Positions 37,277 to 41,568 of a stretch of DNA of 41,568 nucleotides are shown in pieces. The translations under genes were made by a program, and so were the position numbers. The stretch spans positions 1 through 41,568 of the forward strand of contig CALHCJ010000012.1 in the NCBI GenBank assembly GCA_937936275.1, in the 5' to 3' direction. Position 1 is the first letter of the stretch. The number at the start of each line of letters is the position of its first letter. The notes below the pieces were generated by a model, which made no database searches, was not told where the DNA came from, and saw only the letters and a list, made by a program, of their open reading frames with translations. Source of the stretch: an uncultured Flavobacteriaceae bacterium (GTDB lineage Bacteria > Bacteroidota > Bacteroidia > Flavobacteriales > Flavobacteriaceae).

Positions 37277-38803
37277 ATGCCCATCTTAGGATCGTTAATA
37301 AAAGGATTAATTCATACCGCAGAGAAAATTTCTTCAGACAGAAATCCCGTAGATGAACAAAAGCAGGTATTGCTCAAATTAATACGGACAGCTGTACAGA
37401 CCGATTTTGGAAAAAAGTACAACTTTAACCAAATTTTGGAATCGCATGATATCGAAAAAACTTTTAAAGCGCACATCCCTTATTTCGACTATGATCGCAT
37501 TCATTCTTCATGGTGGCAAAAGCAACATGAGAATAATAAAGAAAATGTAACGTGGCCTGGCAACCCCGATCATTATGCGTTAAGCTCGGGAACTACAGGA
37601 AAAACCAGCAAAAGAATTCCAGTTACCAGCGATATGATTCAGGCCATTCAAAATGCTGGTATCCAGCAAGTTTTGGCACTTAAAAATTTTGATTTACCAA
37701 ATGAGTTTTTTGAAAAAGGAATTCTAATGCTTGGCAGTTCTACCGATCTTACGAAAAACAAAAATCATTTAGAAGGTGAAATTAGCGGTATTAGTGCCAG
37801 TAATATTCCATCTTGGTTTAGAGGGTATTACAAGCCAGGTGAAGAAATAGCCGAAATTGATGATTGGGATGAACGTGTACAAAAGATAGTACATGAAGCA
37901 CCAAATTGGGATATAGGTGCTTTAAGTGGCATACCCTCGTGGATAGAGCTCATGCTTGAAGAAGTTATATCTGCGCACCAACTCGAAACTATACATGATA
38001 TATGGCCTAACCTACAAGTATACACCTCTGGCGGGGTAGCTTTTGGCCCTTATAAGAAGAGTTTCAATGCCTTAATGGGAAAACCAGTAACAGTCATAGA
38101 CACATATCTTGCCTCAGAAGGTTTCATCGCATTTCAAAGTAGGCCTGAAACCAATGCCATGCAGCTCATTACGAATAATGGAATCTATTTTGAATTTGTT
38201 CCGTTCACTTCTGATATTATCAACAATGATGGCTCGTTAAAACAACACGCCCCTTCGCTCAGCATAAGTGAAGTCGAACTAAATCAAGATTATGTATTGG
38301 TAATCAGTACGGTATCTGGTGCCTGGCGCTATATGATTGGTGACACCATTCAATTTACAGATTTAGAAAGAGCAGAAATTAAGATAACTGGTAGAACTAA
38401 ATTCTTTTTAAATACTGTTGGTTCTCAGCTTTCGGTAAATAAACTAGATCAAGCAGTATTGCAACTAGAGGATAAATTTAATATTCAAATACCTGAGTAC
38501 ACACTTTGTGCCAAAAAGTTTGATGATGGATTTTATCATTCTTGGTATTTAGGAACAGAAACGTCAGTGAACGCCAAAACGCTAGCCAAAACTCTAGATA
38601 CTTTTCTTAAAGACGCAAATAAAAATTACCAAGTGGCTCGATCCAAAGCTTTACAGGGGGTAAAAGTATGCATAGTTGATCAGTCCGTATTTCATGAGTG
38701 GAGCGCTAATAACAAGAAAAAAGGTGGGCAAGTAAAAATGGAACGTGTAATGGGCGAAGATAAATTTGAAACTTGGGAGAAATTTGTTTCCGAAACAGTT
38801 TAA
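37277..38803 (+). CDS. GH3 auxin-responsive promoter family protein (acyl-adenylate-forming enzyme)
   Basis: HYALSSGTTGKTSKRIPVT...YTSGGVAFGPYKKSFNALMG...YMIGDTIQFTDLERAEIKITGRTKFFLNTVGSQLS. Confidence 0.92.
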   Translation: MPILGSLIKGLIHTAEKISSDRNPVDEQKQVLLKLIRTAVQTDFGKKYNFNQILESHDIEKTFKAHIPYFDYDRIHSSWWQKQHENNKENVTWPGNPDHYALSSGTTGKTSKRIPVTSDMIQAIQNAGIQQVLALKNFDLPNEFFEKGILMLGSSTDLTKNKNHLEGEISGISASNIPSWFRGYYKPGEEIAEIDDWDERVQKIVHEAPNWDIGALSGIPSWIELMLEEVISAHQLETIHDIWPNLQVYTSGGVAFGPYKKSFNALMGKPVTVIDTYLASEGFIAFQSRPETNAMQLITNNGIYFEFVPFTSDIINNDGSLKQHAPSLSISEVELNQDYVLVISTVSGAWRYMIGDTIQFTDLERAEIKITGRTKFFLNTVGSQLSVNKLDQAVLQLEDKFNIQIPEYTLCAKKFDDGFYHSWYLGTETSVNAKTLAKTLDTFLKDANKNYQVARSKALQGVKVCIVDQSVFHEWSANNKKKGGQVKMERVMGEDKFETWEKFVSETV

Positions 38804-38816
38804 TGTATCTATGTAT

Positions 38817-39407
38817 TCAAAGCACTTTCTTTAGATCTCGTTCCTTAACTATTTGCATTATTTCTTCAGGAGATAAGTACAATGACTTGATTCTATTCCT
38901 GTATTTCTCGGGAATACCAGCTTGTTTAAGAATGAACTCCTTCGTTTTTAGAATGTAAGCTTCCATTCCGCTATTTACAGCATAAGTATCGGCAGCTCGT
39001 TCCGCCTTTTTGATATAACTTCTAGACATGACATATTTCAATCCAAACCACACTAGTCCTAAACTACTCCTATTTTCATAATCCATGATATGACCAAGTT
39101 CATGGCCAATCCAACCGATGAGTATATCCTTCGGTATATCTTCGGTCTTAAAGGTAGTGTCTCCTATTACAAAACGTTTACTAATTAAGACTACATATTT
39201 CCTATTTTTAGAAAATAGCGTTTTAAAAACTGGCTGCGCCTGCATTGTTGATTTCTTAATCTTTTTCTTGAATTTAAATGTTATGGCTACATCGCAAAGA
39301 CTGGGATAGTACGATAATGCTATTGTGGTTTCTTCTTTTATATTCTCCGGAATTTCTACTTGAGCCATACTTGTAGTAGTAATAAATAATAATATGAAAA
39401 GTCTCAT
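38817..39407 (-). CDS. Secreted putative zinc metallopeptidase (HELGH motif)
   Basis: Signal peptide MRLFILLFITTTSMAQ; WIGHELGHIMDYENRSSLG; AERAADTYAVNSGMEAYILKTKEF. Confidence 0.7.
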   Translation of the reverse strand: MRLFILLFITTTSMAQVEIPENIKEETTIALSYYPSLCDVAITFKFKKKIKKSTMQAQPVFKTLFSKNRKYVVLISKRFVIGDTTFKTEDIPKDILIGWIGHELGHIMDYENRSSLGLVWFGLKYVMSRSYIKKAERAADTYAVNSGMEAYILKTKEFILKQAGIPEKYRNRIKSLYLSPEEIMQIVKERDLKKVL

Positions 39408-39457
39408 TTTAATTTTGAAATACTTCTAACGGCAAACGAACATAGAAAACCATCTTG

Positions 39458-39556
39458 ATGAAATATAATAAACAAAGATATCTACTACAAGCGGCTATAG
39501 CATATGTGCTAGTATCTTTTTTAATTGGATCAACAATAGGTTTTATTAAGCAATAA
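39458..39556 (+). CDS. 32-aa putative single-TM small protein
   Basis: Manual translation MKYNKQRYLLQAAIAYVLVSFLIGSTIGFIKQ*; positive-inside N-terminus plus a hydrophobic stretch, 21 nt before the next ORF. Confidence 0.4.
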   Translation: MKYNKQRYLLQAAIAYVLVSFLIGSTIGFIKQ

Positions 39557-39577
39557 ATTAGCAAAAAAAGGAAAGAT

Positions 39578-39994
39578 ATGGGTGTTTTCACTACGACTAA
39601 AAATCATTTGCAACTAATTTATAATTCTAAGAATTCCTTAGGTAAACAGGCTTTAGCTTATATTAATTCATCTGAAAAATCCATCTACACTTTAGATACA
39701 GCAAAAGACAATCTTACACCAACACAATGGAGTGAAATTGCAAGTAAGCTAGAATTGTCCATTGCCGAGCTCGTTGATAAAAATCAGTCGGATTTTAAAA
39801 ATGAATTTGGATCAGATGATATCGTTATGGATGACGATCAATGGATTAAAGTAATTAACAAAAAACCGTATTTGATAACTAAGCCAATCTTAGTGGTAGG
39901 TGATCGTGTTTTCCAAATTACGACGCCTTCTGACATTTTAAAATATATTGAAGCTGATAGTGCGGGCCTTGAAAAGCCTTACAATAAGAAATAA
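39578..39994 (+). CDS. ArsC/Spx-family thioredoxin-fold protein without cysteines
   Basis: LIYNSKNSLGKQALAYINSSEKSIYTLDTAKDNLTPTQWSEIASKLELSIAELVDKN...KKPYLITKPILVVGDRVFQITTPSDILKYI resembles the ArsC fold; no Cys in the translation. Confidence 0.7.
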   Translation: MGVFTTTKNHLQLIYNSKNSLGKQALAYINSSEKSIYTLDTAKDNLTPTQWSEIASKLELSIAELVDKNQSDFKNEFGSDDIVMDDDQWIKVINKKPYLITKPILVVGDRVFQITTPSDILKYIEADSAGLEKPYNKK

Positions 39995-40015
39995 ATTAAT
40001 TTAAATATTAAAACT

Positions 40016-40225
40016 ATGATACGAAAAGGAACAGAGGTAAAATGGAATTGGGGCAATGGAACAGCAAAAGGAAAGGTGATGGAGACATTTACCGAAAAAA
40101 CCACCAAGACCATAAAAGGTTCTGAAGTTACCAGAAACGGAGAAGAGGGAAACAAAGCACTTTATATCAAACAAGATGACGGAGATCATGTATTAAAATC
40201 GGAAAGCGAAGTAACGAAAATTTAG
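40016..40225 (+). CDS. DUF2945 / HVA1 (hypervirulence-associated, TUDOR-like) domain protein
   Basis: MIRKGTEVKWNWGNGTAKGKVMETFTEKTTKTIKGSEVTRNGEEGNKALYIKQDDGDHVLKSESEV. Confidence 0.88.
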   Translation: MIRKGTEVKWNWGNGTAKGKVMETFTEKTTKTIKGSEVTRNGEEGNKALYIKQDDGDHVLKSESEVTKI

Positions 40226-40227
40226 CA

Positions 40228-41343
40228 TTAAATTTTGGCAAACTCGTTTAAAAATTTTGGAGTATAGGTATTCAATAGTTCTAAGATTACCTGTTCTACT
40301 GAAGACAAAAAAGGTTGCTCAGAAATCTCTAAAGAACGTTGAAAAAACTTCTCCAAACTGTTCTCCTCATATGTTCGAACTATTAAAGGATGCACGTAAT
40401 ACTTTCTACAGACATTTCTGGTATTACCAAGTGCTCTAGCGGCTTCATCGAAAGCTGACAATATATTTTTTTGTGTTTGAGATTCACTGATAGGAATTTT
40501 CTTCTCCCTTAAGTTTTCGAAAAAAACAACCGAGGCAGCCCAGGTACGAAAGTCTTTTGCTGTAAATAATTCACCTGAAATATTATGGATATACTCATTG
40601 ACCATACCGCTCTCAACGTATTGCTTATTACCCTCAGAATCATAAAATTTAAATAATTCCCAACCAGGCAGTTCTTCACATCTGTTTACTAAACGAATTA
40701 GTTTTCTATTTTTCAAGGTGATACTGTGTTCTTTCCCTCTTTTACCAACAAACTCAAATTTAATCTTGTCCTTAAACTTTTTCAAATGCCTACTCCTAAG
40801 TGTTGAGAGTCCGTAGGTGCTATTTCTTTTGGCATATTGTTGATTTCCAATTCGAATGTGGGTTTCTTCCATCAGGCGAATAATTAAAGCCATTACTTTT
40901 GACTTTGGCCAGCCTTCTTGCGCTAAATCTGCTTCTACCGCAGCTCTAATTTTCGGAAGCTGACGTCCAAAAGCTTGCATTTTATAAAACTTCGTTTGAT
41001 TTCTTATTCGTGTCCAAGTGGGATGGTACCGATACTGTTTTCTTTTTTTTATATCGTATCCAACTGCTTGAAGATGTCCGTTGGGCAAATGGGCTATTTT
41101 CACCCTTTCCCAAGCTGGAGGAATTACCAAATTGTTAATGCGTTTAATTTCTTCCTTTTCTGATACCTCCTCTCCTAGGTATACGTACTTGAAATCTTTG
41201 TCTTTTCGTTCCCTTGAAATTGCAAGTTGTTTACTATCCAAATAAACCAAGTTTAACTTCTCTATAGCCTCCTCTGGCTCTTTGAGCACAGCGTCTAAGA
41301 ATGGTTTCACCTTTAGTTTTTGTTTCATCCTTGCAACATTCAA
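40228..41343 (-). CDS. Eukaryotic/poxvirus-type DNA topoisomerase IB
   Basis: RYHPTWTRIRNQTKFYKMQAFGRQLPKIRAAVEADL...RIGNQQYAKRNSTYGLSTLRSRHLK...FRTWAASVVFFENL...NTRNVCRKYYVHPLIV (active-site Tyr region). Confidence 0.94.
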   Translation of the reverse strand: MNVARMKQKLKVKPFLDAVLKEPEEAIEKLNLVYLDSKQLAISRERKDKDFKYVYLGEEVSEKEEIKRINNLVIPPAWERVKIAHLPNGHLQAVGYDIKKRKQYRYHPTWTRIRNQTKFYKMQAFGRQLPKIRAAVEADLAQEGWPKSKVMALIIRLMEETHIRIGNQQYAKRNSTYGLSTLRSRHLKKFKDKIKFEFVGKRGKEHSITLKNRKLIRLVNRCEELPGWELFKFYDSEGNKQYVESGMVNEYIHNISGELFTAKDFRTWAASVVFFENLREKKIPISESQTQKNILSAFDEAARALGNTRNVCRKYYVHPLIVRTYEENSLEKFFQRSLEISEQPFLSSVEQVILELLNTYTPKFLNEFAKI

Positions 41344-41568
41344 AATAAGTTTTCTACAATTCTTTTCGAGTAAGTGACAGAGTCTAAATTAATAAAAAGA
41401 TTGAGGTACATATGCACTCAATCAATTCAAATAGGTGTCAGTAAAAAGAAAAACATCACAAATGAAATATGAACGTTAAGAAAATGACAGTATTTACGGT
41501 TAAGTGTTCGTTTACACTAATCTTTTTGTATTAGTAAACTTTAACGAATTATAGTTTCACCATAAGTG

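Noticed and set aside
40001-40189. 62-aa minus-strand ORF
   Set aside because: Antisense to the HVA1/DUF2945 gene.
41399-41423. Inverted repeat GATTGAG-N11-CTCAATC near the window end
   Set aside because: Only a 7-bp stem without a U-tract; could be chance and its flanking context is cut off.
1-41568. CRISPR array, prophage, transposon, toxin-antitoxin or defence island
   Set aside because: No regularly spaced repeats, transposase, integrase or defence-type domains were recognised; gene content is housekeeping and accessory metabolic.

Overview
Mostly ordinary chromosomal region of a Bacteroidota/Flavobacteriaceae-type genome: low GC, TAnnTTTG -7 promoter elements, gldJ and porV, split pdh genes. 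No rRNA, CRISPR array, transposase, prophage or integrated element was recognised. Content: hppA N-terminus (truncated by the window edge), ppa, DUF5686, pdhB, etfBA, DUF151 nuclease, nucleoside transporter, thyA, TonB-CTD protein, flavodoxin-like protein, ergothioneine genes egtB/egtD with DUF427, a CBM48 protein, class-V aminotransferase, folA, murI, alkaline phosphatase family protein, MlaE/MlaF-like ABC pair, DUF389, mannose-1-P guanylyltransferase, SprT-like, PPIase, SDR, M28 peptidase, pdhC/aceF, pdhA, cdd, porV, gldJ, murF, MscS + small ORF + ECF sigma operon, tRNA-Val(GAC), DJ-1/PfpI, GH3, HELGH protein, ArsC-fold protein, HVA1/DUF2945, topoisomerase IB. Best signals outside the genes: (1) a duplicated 30-bp element AGTGACT-N13-GGTGTCTTAA placed identically upstream of the ECF sigma gene and of an unlisted 53-aa membrane ORF, read here as an autoregulated ECF promoter; (2) a perfect 26-bp palindrome upstream of etfBA; (3) ppa with no ATG/GTG/TTG start, apparently starting at ATT; (4) porU missing from its expected place between porV and gldJ.
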